From NCBI RefSeq assembly GCF_950023065.1, contig NC_088677.1:79261469-79325468 (forward strand): 64,000 nt of DNA, read 5' to 3'. The notes under the pieces were generated by a model. That model had not been told where the DNA came from. It searched no databases and saw nothing but the letters and a program-made list of their open reading frames with translations. Positions within the stretch are counted from its first letter, which is position 1; each line of letters opens with the position of its first letter. Shown here in pieces: positions 24,301 through 35,242 of this stretch. This stretch comes from Planococcus citri (taxonomy: Eukaryota > Arthropoda > Insecta > Hemiptera > Pseudococcidae). A program made the translations under genes and the position numbers.

Positions 24301-27300
24301 TTTAATGAAAAACTTTTTTAGGGGTACTCGATATTTCTGGGCACCCTGTGTAGATACCTAGGTATCAACCAGATAGATAGGATTTCTATAGGTTAAGAAA
24401 ATGGAAACTAGAGCTTGTTGTAGGTCTTGTCTGTTGAATCTTTGAAGTTTGAATACGTTGAAGCAGAGTTCAATGGTTACCTGGATTGCCTGGTTTCCGG
24501 GTTCAACCCGGAAAGCAACCCAGTTACCCAGGTACGGAACCAGGTAGTGAAAAAATATGAAAAATGCAACGTTGCCAAATCAAAGTGATGGAAAAAGTTC
24601 ATCTTTATATAGCGATCCTAGCGATATAAAGATGAACTGCTCAAAATTATGTCATTTTCCAAGAATTTCACTACCCGGATAGGAACGGGGTAATTTTCAG
24701 ATCCGGGTAAGAACCACAGATCCGGGTACTCGTTGATCTCTGCGTTGAAGACGGGCCTATTAACTTGTATGATTTCCCTAGAAGTAACTAGACCTATGTT
24801 TATGTGCGTTATTCGCGTTTATTGATTTACCTTGAATTTTCTAAAATGATTTATTTTGTAATGTCATGATTATCAAGATATTACAATGATTTGAACATGA
24901 ACTAACTATTTTTTATTCGAATTACCGAGAAGTGGCTTGTGTGTTTCGATACCTACGATATGTCTACAAAGATGGCCGCCTAAGCCAAGCACAGAGGTGT
25001 GGGTTGGTTGAGATGTGGTGAGAAACTCAGGTCCCTTAATTAGGTAGGATATGCTATAATTATTTAGCGACATGAATTACCTATAACCTATAACTAATTG
25101 TAAATATGATATAATCCAATAGCCCAGGCAAATAGCAGAAAAAAAATGGGCGAACCCAAACATAATTCCAAACAAAGGTTTTTTTGGTGAATATTGTATA
25201 GGGTGGTGTGCTGAACAACATACTAAAAGTCCCCGCCCCTACCCCACGAGCTAACCCCCCACAGTGGATCAAAGCCCCCCAAAATCAGTTTTTCATCAAG
25301 AACTCCTGAAATATTGAATTTTGAGTAAAATGAGCCCAGTGATCATTTCATCTCCTCCCCAATACCTATCAAATGAGCTATCGACCAACACCCCAGCCGC
25401 AAGGGGGTGGCGCTACAACCCCTCAAAGTGATGTGATTCCAATAATTTTACATTTTATGATTTGGGACTTGTAACCTGTTCTAATTGATAAAATGAAGTC
25501 AAACTTGGGGAATGGGATTCTTTTGGGAGCTACAGTTGATCTCTGGAGTGGGGAGGGTCAAAGTTGAAAATTACAGAAAGGACATTTTTTTGGAGAGGCA
25601 TAACATGACCCCAAATAGATGAAAATGGTCCAAAATCATACAATCGGACAGTACCCTATCTGTGATCAACATATCCAAATTTCAGCTTCTTAGGTCATCC
25701 CCACCCCATTTAAAGCGGAATTAAGCTAAAAATCCCCTTATTTTGCCCCTATTTTCGGGGTTTTCCATCTTAAAAGGAGTGGGGATGACCTAGGAAGCTA
25801 AAATTTGGATATGTTGATCACAGATAAGGTACTGTCCAATGGTATGATTTTGGACTCTTTTCATCTATTTGGGGTCATGTTATGCCCCTCCAAAAAAATG
25901 ACTTTTCTGTAATTTTCAACTTTGACCCTCCCCACTCCAGAGGTCAACTCTAGCTCCCAAAAGAATCCCATTCCCCAAGTTTGACTTCATTTTATCAATT
26001 AGGACAGGTTACAAGTCCCAAATCATAAAATGTAAAATTATTGAAATCACATCACTTTGAGGGGTCGGGTCGTAGCGCCACCCCCTTGCGGCTAGGGTGT
26101 TGGTCGATAGCTCATTTGATAGGTATTGGGGAGGAGATGAAATGATCACTGGGCTCATTTTACTCAAAATTCAATATTTCGGGAGTTCTTGATGAAAAAC
26201 TGATTTTGGGGAGCTTTGATCCACTGTGGGGGGGGGGTAGCTCGTGGGGTAGGAGCGGGGACTTTTAGTATGTTATTCAGCACACCACCCTAGACAATAT
26301 TCACCAAAAAAACCTTTGTTTGTAATTATGTTTGGGTCAAATTGCATATTGACTGGGCTATATAGTGGGTACAATTATGGATTCTACTTAGAATTAGTTA
26401 TCTTGATATGGCTTAGTTACAAGTCGTAAGTAGGTTTTACCTACTTCCTAAATTCAAATGATATATCTCGATTATGAGATTCTAGAAACCCTTTTGGAAC
26501 TAACAAAATGTAATTATGTCATACGTTGTATGTCTTTTTGAGATACTTAAATTTATTCACAAGTGAAAACTTGTAACTTTTGGCTTACTCAAAACTTTTC
26601 CTTTTTTATCATGTGAAGAAGATTATTTAGTTCGTAGATGAAACTTGAAATACATAGTCAGATATGTGATGTCTAGAAGGTTTAAAAGATCCTATACTTC
26701 GATTCCTATTTTCCCTTGTCTCATCCTACTTCATATACCTATCTTTTTCCTACAGGGTGCCTAGAAATATCGAGCACCCCTAAAAACGTTTTCAACTAAA
26801 ATACTTTGGTTGGTCACAGTGAATGATAATAATGATAGCACATGATTCGTTGTTGAACTGGAGAGATAACATTCCACCAATCATATGCATCTATTTCACG
26901 TTGCCAACCTATATTTTTAATGAAAAACTTTCTTTGGGGTGCTTGATATTTCTGGGCACCCTGTATATGAATTTTCCTACTCAAACTTGAAACTGTCATC
27001 CCTTGTCCCAAAAATTCTTACCAATTTTTATTCTCTATAGACACCACAATTGAACGTCGAGATTTTCAGAATTTATTTTACCGTTACCTTCGACCATTAA
27101 GTATTATTTCCTATATTTGTTGATTGATCTATAATTTTATAACTAACTAATCCACCTTATTTTTTCTTTGTTTCAGGTGAGTACAAATTTCCTTCCAAAA
27201 ATGATAGAATAAATGAACTCGCGTATGAGAATAAGTGAGTAATTTTGTAATCTTTATTAGAAAAGTTACATAAGTCAGTTCTACATCTGTATCCCTTTTT

Positions 27301-28511
27301 ATTTTCAATGACTAATCGATAAAAAAATTCTAAAATCACGGAATTTGAAATACGAGTAATTGTCCATCAGTGTTGAATTGAGGTGATCTGATTTTCCGAA
27401 TACGAATTCGGAAACAGTAGATCAAACAATTTTTGAGTTCATCAAACGATTTTAATTTCCAATGAATTTTTAAAAAATCAAACTTGGGTCAAAAAATCAA
27501 ATTTTTACCAAATCGACCTACTTGTACATAGAAAGCTGAAATTTGGTTTATGTCTTGTTATCGACCCTCCGAATCGACTGGAAACGGTTTCGAACCATTT
27601 TGAGTGGTGGTTCTGGAGCACCCTGGCAGATTTTCGAAAATCGAAATTTCCACAATATTTTACTTCACCTAGATGCAATTGAGTTGTTGAAATGAAATTT
27701 ACTTATGCCCCATTTGGTAGCGACAGCAGGGGAAAAACCATAATTTTTTCAAAAGTCGCTCTATTTGGGAGCCCAAATCTTCCCTCCTCTCTCCTCCACT
27801 AGCACCTCCGAAGCTGAAATTTTTTGTGCATCACTTTCGCAACTCAAAATGAAGGTTTTTGCTGATTTTAGTCAAAATCCACCGATTTTTTTCTTTTGCG
27901 ATCCACACTGATGTAGATAGTGAATAAAAACATTCTGACTAGTTGTCTATTTTGATGATTTAAAGGATAAGAATCTGTTATTTTTATTTTGAAAAGTTTG
28001 TCAAAAAATTCGAAAATGTTTAGATTGTACTTATGAGTACCTATTTAAATGACGGTTTTAATCGATAGCACTCGAATGAGAGAACAACAAAATCTTTTGA
28101 GAGGTCATTTTATCGAAAGTGGTTCAGCCGTTGCCGAAATCTCGCGGCGACAAAAAACCGACTTAATTTTAGTATAATGATAAATAATTACTCACGAATT
28201 GTTGAGTTTCGTCGTATCGAAGTGGAATAACCGATTCATTGATACTTTTCCTATTGTACATTGATTGAATTTTGGTTGCAGCTAAATCCAACTTTTTCAA
28301 TGTCAACGGGGTCCTTTTCAGTGGTACCCTAAAGAAAATTTTGGAATAGTATGTAGTTTTGTCATTAGCATGAAAACCAAGCTTTTATACATAAATGTAT
28401 AGGTAGTTTAAAAATGAATTTCATTTACCGTATACCACTTCCAGGAGTAGAAACATGTCTTGCGTGATATAGTTGTAAAAAAAACAACACTAGAAAATAC
28501 TGTAACTTCAT
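21330..28511 (-). CDS. Gene 3: cathepsin D-like protein, full propeptide but altered active site (DTRS / second Asp to Asn), 9 exons
   Basis: Exons in reading order: 28429-28511, 28196-28328, 23419-23542, 23137-23261, 22532-22719, 22227-22355, 21984-22134, 21590-21682, 21330-21500. Total 1197 nt, 398 residues, intact. Signal peptide MKLQYFLVLFFLQLYHA, then a normal-length propeptide (VPLKRTPLTLKKLDLAATKI...). First active-site motif is DTRS at Asp93: the Asp is kept but the conserved Gly is Arg. The second reads VNPGVTHI, with Asn283 for Asp and Pro for Thr/Ser. The flap region (EVNRDEYDGLC) has lost YGTG. C-terminal lobe motifs WILGDIFLRKYYSVYD and IGFAES are present, and the tail ends HPLKTD. 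With only one catalytic Asp it should be inactive. Intron 2 (23543-28195) is 4.65 kb and holds several MITEs and a palindrome. Confidence 0.87.
24159..24348. mobile_element. CAGGGTG MITE, copy 2
   Basis: 190 bp in intron 2 of gene 3, terminal CAGGGTGCCCAGAAATATT and its inverse. Shares the interior block ggagagataacattccacca with copies 1 and 3, but has a small deletion beside it. TA on the left; TG on the right (decayed). Confidence 0.75.
24464..24742. mobile_element. hAT-type MITE with 8-bp TSD
   Basis: Ends CAGAGTTCAATGG and the inverse of CAGAGATCAACGA are flanked by the same 8-mer CGTTGAAG (24456-24463, 24743-24750). The interior holds small palindromes, including AGTTCATCTTTATAT with its exact inverse at 24596-24640. 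No coding content. Confidence 0.75.
25120..26360. mobile_element. 1.24-kb palindromic (fold-back) element
   Basis: Two arms of about 0.6 kb are near-identical inverted copies meeting near 25740. Paired blocks include agtccccgcccctaccccac against its inverse near 26250, and gacttcattttatcaatt near 25990 against its inverse near 25490. Ends read TAGCCCAG and CTGGGCTA; TA may be the target duplication. No open frame of note. It lies in intron 2 of gene 3. Confidence 0.8.
26753..26963. mobile_element. CAGGGTG MITE, copy 3
   Basis: 211 bp, CAGGGTGCCTAGAAATATC and inverse ends, TA on both sides, interior near-identical to copy 1. Same intron as copy 2. Confidence 0.8.
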
Positions 28512-28607
28512 TTTCTATACCAATGATTTTTTTTCACCTTGAACTACATGTAAAATAAACGAACGACTGAAAAAATATAAATTGGTTCAATTTTTTCTGG
28601 CGTACTA

Positions 28608-28615
28608 TATTTATA
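28608..28615 (-). promoter_or_regulatory. TATA box of gene 3
   Basis: TATAAATA on the minus strand about 100 bp before the gene 3 ATG, preceded by AGATTAGAGAGTCGT as in gene 2. TCAGTCGTTCG follows downstream. Confidence 0.5.
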
Positions 28616-29675
28616 ACGACTCTCTAATCTTTTTTTAAAAATCAGTTTGAAAATAATCAGCTTCGTTTCCTCGTTTCCGAAAAGATCATGGTGCTATTCA
28701 CGATAATACGATTTATGTACGTACGAGTAGATAGATCCCATATGAAAATTAAATTATCTATGCATTTACGAATCACTTTGGCGAAAGTTATCTATTTCAA
28801 CGTCCGGTTGATGATTATTCCTCGTGTTGAAATTTTCAGCGACATCGTATTATCTACCTGTTAAAATTTTCTGATTAATGAAAATACTTTTATTCTGTGG
28901 TACAAAAAATAACTAGGTACACTTTCGCTGCATAGAAATACGGTTTTGAATATTTTAACTGTGTATTGACAAAATATGACTGGAGGTTATAAAACGGGTT
29001 TAAAACCACCTCCAATGGTCTTGGCATGTTGACATCATGGTATAAAGTAAATTTCAGCTTTATACATCTTGATTGCATGGGTGAAATTTCGTGGAATTTT
29101 CAACTTTCAAAAATCTGTTGAAGGTTTCAAAATTACTCAAAAATATTCGAATCCGTTTCCAATAGATTCGGAGGGTCAAAAATAGGGCACATCAATTTTC
29201 AGCTTTCTATGTCAATTCGGATAAATTTTTAATTTTATTGCATTTTTGGTCTAAATTTGAGTTTTTAAAATTCATCTAAAAAACTGACTACCAAATTTCA
29301 TAATTTTCCAGTCTACTTACTTAATTTCTAAAATTTCGTGAAAACTATAATATTTTCTGGATTCTTTAAAACGATGCAAATTTGCTTGAGCGTGTGGTTT
29401 TTTTTTATGATGTTACAAGAAGTGATATCCATTTCCTATTTCACGTAGATAAGCTCGTCGCAAAGTACAGCGAGTATCCTGTTACGTATATCCTTTTCTT
29501 GCGATATAATTATTTTATGATGATCGTTTTCTTGCTATACAGGATGCTCTTAACCATTCCTCTTACGTTAGATTCGCATTTGCGATTATGAATCTGGCAA
29601 ATCATGACTAGCAATGTTTTTTATCATTTTTCTGAGATAAACGTTTCCGAATATAACTAAAAGTTCACCTTTGGT

Positions 29676-29710
<35 letters not shown>

Positions 29711-32700
29711 AGAAGAAAAATGATAACTTCCCTGCTGTTTGGTATACCTACTCTAAATCATTTATATGAGATAATCATTTCCTGAATGTGAATTTCAATT
29801 TTGCGAACATCCCGTACCTGGTACTCGTTTGACGTTTGTGGTGATATTCGAAATGGAAATGATAACAGTTTCCTTGTTAAGCAGGATGTTCCAAATCAAT
29901 TGTGTAGGTAACTGGTAACTGAGGTATGTAAACTCTGGTGGATTGCGAAAAAAAAAATATTGTAGAATGTTGAAAAATCCAGCTGAGACTTCCATTTTGA
30001 ATTGGGCTTATTTCTGAGCGTTTGTGTTTTAAAATTTTTACCTCCGATACATATTTGTGAGGTACTATCATGCCTTGTAACCTTTAGGTGTTGCTTATAA
30101 TATAATATGAATCTCTGTCTGTGTCTATGTGATGACTCTCCCTATATGTGGTATACTTACCCATCTATGCACTCAAAGTAGATACAAGGCCCCTTGCATT
30201 GTACTGAGAATAGCTCTAATCACTGCGAAAGTTAGCTTCAACTGATCAACTTTGTTTGAGTCATCGTACTTGTGTACATTCTTGTTGACTTATGTAATCA
30301 GACTTTGAGTAAAAGTCAGAGTACTCACTTGGCTGATCACCTCTTGAGCCCTAAATTGGTTGTGTCATAATTGTATGTTTGATGTTAATTTGATTTAATC
30401 CTACGCGATTGTTGTTTTGTAATTACCAGCTAATTGTAGATTCTGAACTGATTAATTAATTCTATCGCAAACACAGAGAATTGGTTCAACCTTTGGTGCT
30501 TTCAAATGTATAGCCCTTGACATATAAGGTACCTGCTGGTAGTGCGGGTATTAACGCCACATGTTTGGAGAATTGCTCCGATGGCTCCCCACCACTCCCC
30601 ACGGCCAAAGTAGGTGATAGAAGTGGTAGTTGTATGTGTGTACCACCATATTCTATGGTCATGAGTGGAGGGAGGGGTCTCACTGGGTCTGACAATAACG
30701 ATTTCTCCACAAAGTATATATTGGCGATGTTACCCAACCTAGTAGGGTAATATGTAACGCCATGTCATTATTTTCTTATGCAAAAAAACTCATTTTTATG
30801 AACCTATTTTTCTGTGCAAATCGACAATTATTTTGTGTGTAAATTTTTGTAATTTTTTCCAACTTTTTTCACAAAATGTATTTATAGGGCCCAAAACACA
30901 AAGCGGAAGTTAATGCTCAGTGATTTAGTTGGGAAATTGAGTTTCCAATGAGATTTTCCTCATACTCATTGAAAATTGTCTCATAAACCTGTAATTTTCT
31001 TGCATTGACGTACCTAACACGTCTTTTTTTTAAGCAATTTTGGAAAAAACATCAACTTTCTATAAGTTTTTGTGTCTTGAATACGGGTCTGACATAAAAT
31101 GTAATTATATGGTTTGAAAGCTGGTGAAATGTGCTTTCCAACAATGTGTAACAACCTGTATTTAGCATTACTTGAACATCCTTTTTTTAAAAAAATTAAA
31201 GTGAAACAGTTACATTATTCCAAAATAATATTAGGGGGTGAAAAATTGAGACAGAATTTTCTTTTTTTTTGTACACCCTGTATAAATGAAAACTTTGTGA
31301 TGCAATTTGGTCAGGGTACTATTTTCAATTTCATCATTAGGAACAAGTAACCAGTGCTGCTTGATGGATACATTATGTCATAACTTGATTTTTGGGTGAC
31401 TGGTGTAGTTACCTTCACTTGTGGTAATACCCGCGCAAGTACCTTAGTAAGGTACAGTTTGTTATATTATTACATCTGCAATCTGTGTGTTAGTTCTAAG
31501 GTGTATATTTGTAAATATACTGCAAATATATGAATGTAGTGTTGGGGGATAGGATACTTAGCTCAAATCCCAAGGGGGAACCACTAGATTCAGGGACTTG
31601 ACAGACAATAAGTTGACTACGTCTTATGTATCCACCTAACCAAGGGAAACTACGTCAACATACAAAAGAAGGGTGTACTGTTCAAAGTATATTGACAGTA
31701 GTGCACACGTCTGACAGATGTTCCTACAATAAGTCACATACAGTCTACTAGAGACTATTCTGCTGAGCGTTGGATAAAGAGCTGATATCCAGCATAAAAG
31801 ATGCTTTGTCTATTATGATAAATCCAACTGCCAAGAGGCAGACATCTGCGGCTCTGGCTATCTCTCTGTGGAACTAATCCACCATAGGTGGGTAACTTGG
31901 AGTCCCTAGTCCCCACTACATAGTGATGCCCCTCCCCGCTTCTCCACAATTTTGAAAACAAACAAAATACAGTAAAATATCGTTATAACACTGATTTCCT
32001 CTGGTCCCTAGACAACCCCATTTAAACCGATGTAAAATTAATTGCGATGTAACGCTTGTGAGCGATTATAAATTGCGTTTTAACACTAAAACTCAGAAAA
32101 AATAAAAACTTTTTTTTATAATTTTGACAATCAAAAACCAATTTTTGGGCCAAAAAAGCTTACTTTCATGTAAAAAATTCTCACTTTCTGAAAATTTTGG
32201 CTGCAACAACAGTTTTTTTTTGCAATTTTTGCAGTTTTGATTTTGAAAAAAGTAAGTATAAAAAAACTTTATGGCAAAATTTTGCAAAAAGTCTATTTTT
32301 CTCCATTTTGGCCAAAAAAAGTAAGATTTTTTGATAACGTTATCAAACGTTAATATGTAGATGCTTGATTACAAATCTTACAAAAAAGGCAGGTCCAGAG
32401 CTGAAAACAGTTACACTACTCGCTTATCGGTATCTGGTTAAAATACCGGCTAAACCCGCTAGGTAGTGGATGTATTGAGTTGATTTGGGTATAGATAGTA
32501 GCATATAGCGAGCACAACCCGATCGTTTTCACACTTAGTCTGCACATGCACCCCAAAATTTGATAATGCGTAAGTGGGAGGAGTTATGCTTTGATACCTG
32601 TCATTCGTATGTGTGATTGACATCTGACAGTGATTGTTGGCAATGATGATGTAATGCCAGTACACCCATGCTACCAGTTACTATGTGAACTGGTGTGCCA

Positions 32701-33092
32701 TTTTTTTAAATCGATACCAGCTGCACCAGCTACTGGCGAGTACCGAGAATTTACAGTACGGGTACAGTAATTACTCGCTGTTAGCGAGTACCGTTTTCAG
32801 CTCTAGTACATAGGTATCTGAAGCTCTTACAAGAGAGTAGAGTTCTAGATTTTTCATCATAATCTTGAGAAGAAAACTGAAAAGTGAAATTTGTTTTAAG
32901 GCATGAGTGACATGTTGTTTCAAGTCAAAATTTCAGCCAGATTTGACACGGGTTTGTAATAATCTTTTATTTGAAAAAGGTATCCAATTTATTTGACAAA
33001 AAAAAAAAACTTACAGAATAAAAGTGAATAGGTATTTGAATGAAAATGCTTCAAATGTAGCTAGCATGCTTCATAATGTAAAAAGTAGAGCA
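28616..33092. other. Intergenic DNA between genes 3 and 4
   Basis: 28620-29990 is homologous to 46500-47800, upstream of gene 4, and partly to 54660-55260, upstream of gene 5: a duplicated 5' flank. A run of about 32 T lies at 29679-29710. 30000-32390 shows no gene; 31970 carries a transposon-end-like CAGTAAAATATCGTTATAAC without a partner. 32820-33092 is the 3' flank of gene 4. Confidence 0.5.
32397..32804. mobile_element. MITE with TIR AGAGCTGAAAAC
   Basis: AGAGCTGAAAACAGT at 32397 and the inverse of AGAGCTGAAAACGGTACTCG ending at 32804. ACTACTCGC and GCGAGTA motifs also pair internally. 408 bp, no coding content, no clear target duplication. Confidence 0.6.
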
Positions 33093-33494
33093 CCCGCCGT
33101 GCAAAGCAGGAGTGTCGAGTGACACTTTTTTGACGTGATAATTTTGACAGTGCATTTGACACTATTTTGACAATTTCCAACCAATCAGGAAGAGGCTGAA
33201 AGTGTCGAAAACGCGTCAATACCATGCCACCAAACCGGTTTTGCGTTAGGGTATTTGACAACGTATCAACTCCGCTTCACAATGTGGCGTTGTTTTGGCA
33301 ATCTCTTGGCAAATACTTGACGATATTTTGACTACTTTTTGACTACATTTTGACAAATTTAAATAAATAAAATTAATTTTTAAAAATCGAGTAATTAATT
33401 GGCGAATTTAATTCAACTTTCATTGGCCTTCTGCTATACATAGGAATCGATAATCATCATCAAATTTTTATTCCAACTTCGAAAATTCCTTACC

Positions 33495-33592
33495 TAACAG
33501 GGGATTCGAACCTACGACCCTATACATGTCTATCTACCCTACAACCTACACCTAACGCATCGGCTACTCCGACATATCTGTATTGTAGGCAT
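33495..33592 (-). repeat. tRNA-derived SINE-like segment
   Basis: On the minus strand TAGCCGATGCGTTAGG resembles an A box, and GGTTCGAATCCCC is a perfect B box about 50 bp later. The arms do not make a convincing tRNA. It lies inside the 5.5-kb element. Confidence 0.5.
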
Positions 33593-34163
33593 TAAAAGCA
33601 ATACATGTGTGTGTGATGATAGATAGTTAATTAGGTACCTATAATTTTTTTGTGTGCTTTTTAAAAACTCTGCCAAGCAGATACCTAAGTAAATTTAATC
33701 TACCAATAATAAATTTAAATAATTTAATTGCCATAGGTATTCATTTTTGATTTTGAAAGTAGTTTGCTCAAAAAATAAATAAATGCACGTGAGTAGAAAT
33801 TTTAATTTGTTTTTAGGCCGCATGTACCTGATTAAATACTTGGAAATTACATATTTTATTGATTCCGAGAAATTGCTCTATTGAAGTAATTGCCTAGGTA
33901 TTAATTTTTGATTTTGAAAGAAGTTTACTTAAAAAAACGATAAACTCAAATTTAGAATAAATGCACGTAAGTAAAATTTGAATTTGTTTTTAGGCCTAAT
34001 TAATGTAGGTGCCTAATTAAATACATGGAAATGAAATATTCACCAATTCCAAGAAAATAATTCATCCATTACTTTATAAATTGTGCATATAAAAAATTAA
34101 TTTTATTTCTTGCATTCGCGTTTTAAACGTTGAAGTGTGAACAACTAAAAATTGCTAAGAAAA

Positions 34164-35237
34164 ATGAAATTCTTCAACTCCAAAGAGCAACAGCCGGAAA
34201 TACCTACGAAGAACCGTTTTCAAAAATTGCATAATGAATCTGCTGACGAAATTAAAGAACCTAAACCACCACCAATTTACATCGATAAGGTGGATGACAT
34301 CAAGAGCTTACTAAGCAAATTACAAAGCCTACTGAAAAAAGACGAATTTATCTTGAAAACTTACAATGCAAACGATATCAGGATTAATATCAAGTCCATC
34401 GAAGGCTATCGAAAAATCGTGAATTTGCTTGTAACTGAAAAAACGCCATTCCACTCTTTCCAACTGAAACAAGAGAAACCATTTCGAGTTGTCATACGTA
34501 ATCTACATGCGTCAACCCCTGTCGAAGATATTGCCAATGAATTGTCCTCATTAGGCTACAAAATCCGTAATGTTACCAATATCAAACATCATAGTACAAA
34601 AATCGATCTTCCTCTGTTTTTCGTGGATCTTGAACAAGATGAAAAGAATGGCCAGATTTTCGAATTAGATAATCTACTACATATGAAAATTAAAGTTGAA
34701 TCCCCAAGGAAACCAAAGCATGTTCCGCAATGTATCAACTGTCAAATGTATGGTCACACAAAACATTATTGTCATCGCCTACCTCAATGTGTTAAATGTG
34801 GACAACAGCACAAGAGCATTGATTGCAAACTGAAAAAAGATGAATCTGCTAAATGCGCTCTGTGTGGTGAAGGTCATACAGCTAGCTATAAAGGATGCAT
34901 CGTTTATAAAGACATCCAAAGAAGGAAGCGCCAAAAACTAACTGGTCATCAACAAAAAAGTGACAAAACCAATGATGGAAATGCTATTAAAGAACCTGTA
35001 TCGTCACCAATACCAGTAAAGCTCCCACAGCGTAAACAAATGACATTCACAAAAACTGCAAATAACTCTAAGTCGTACGCCGATGTTACAAAAAATTCAC
35101 ATATTACCACAAATGATGAAAATATTCAGAGAATGCAAGAAATGATGAAAGAGCAATCCAAACAAATCGATATGCTTTTCCAACAAATGAGTAACACGAT
35201 CTCGCTCCTCAACAAAATCCTCGCCAAACTTATTTAG
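34164..35237 (+). CDS. Jockey-type LINE ORF1 (Gag-like nucleic-acid-binding protein)
   Basis: An intact 357-residue frame. The frame can be read from a TTG at 34152, but the first ATG is 34164. It has a pre-C2HC domain (about residues 105-185: RVVIRNLHASTPVEDIANEL, PLFFVDLEQDE) followed by three zinc knuckles: CINC-x4-H-x4-C (Cys190-Cys203), CVKC-x3-H-x4-C (about 211-222) and CALC-x3-H-x6-C (about 232-246). The end looks like a coiled coil (MQEMMKEQSKQIDMLFQQM). In the Jockey clade this protein binds element RNA and forms the transposition particle. It ends 5 nt before ORF2, in a different frame, which suggests termination-reinitiation. Confidence 0.9.
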   Translation: MKFFNSKEQQPEIPTKNRFQKLHNESADEIKEPKPPPIYIDKVDDIKSLLSKLQSLLKKDEFILKTYNANDIRINIKSIEGYRKIVNLLVTEKTPFHSFQLKQEKPFRVVIRNLHASTPVEDIANELSSLGYKIRNVTNIKHHSTKIDLPLFFVDLEQDEKNGQIFELDNLLHMKIKVESPRKPKHVPQCINCQMYGHTKHYCHRLPQCVKCGQQHKSIDCKLKKDESAKCALCGEGHTASYKGCIVYKDIQRRKRQKLTGHQQKSDKTNDGNAIKEPVSSPIPVKLPQRKQMTFTKTANNSKSYADVTKNSHITTNDENIQRMQEMMKEQSKQIDMLFQQMSNTISLLNKILAKLI

Positions 35238-35242
35238 TCTGC

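Noticed and set aside
30486..30750. Overlapping 77-83-codon frames on both strands
   Set aside because: No domain, no splice context and no copy in the other intergenic regions; likely chance.
33110..33400. Repeated TTGACA motifs resembling bacterial -35 boxes
   Set aside because: The region is eukaryotic transposon DNA. The motif is an internal repeat of the element.
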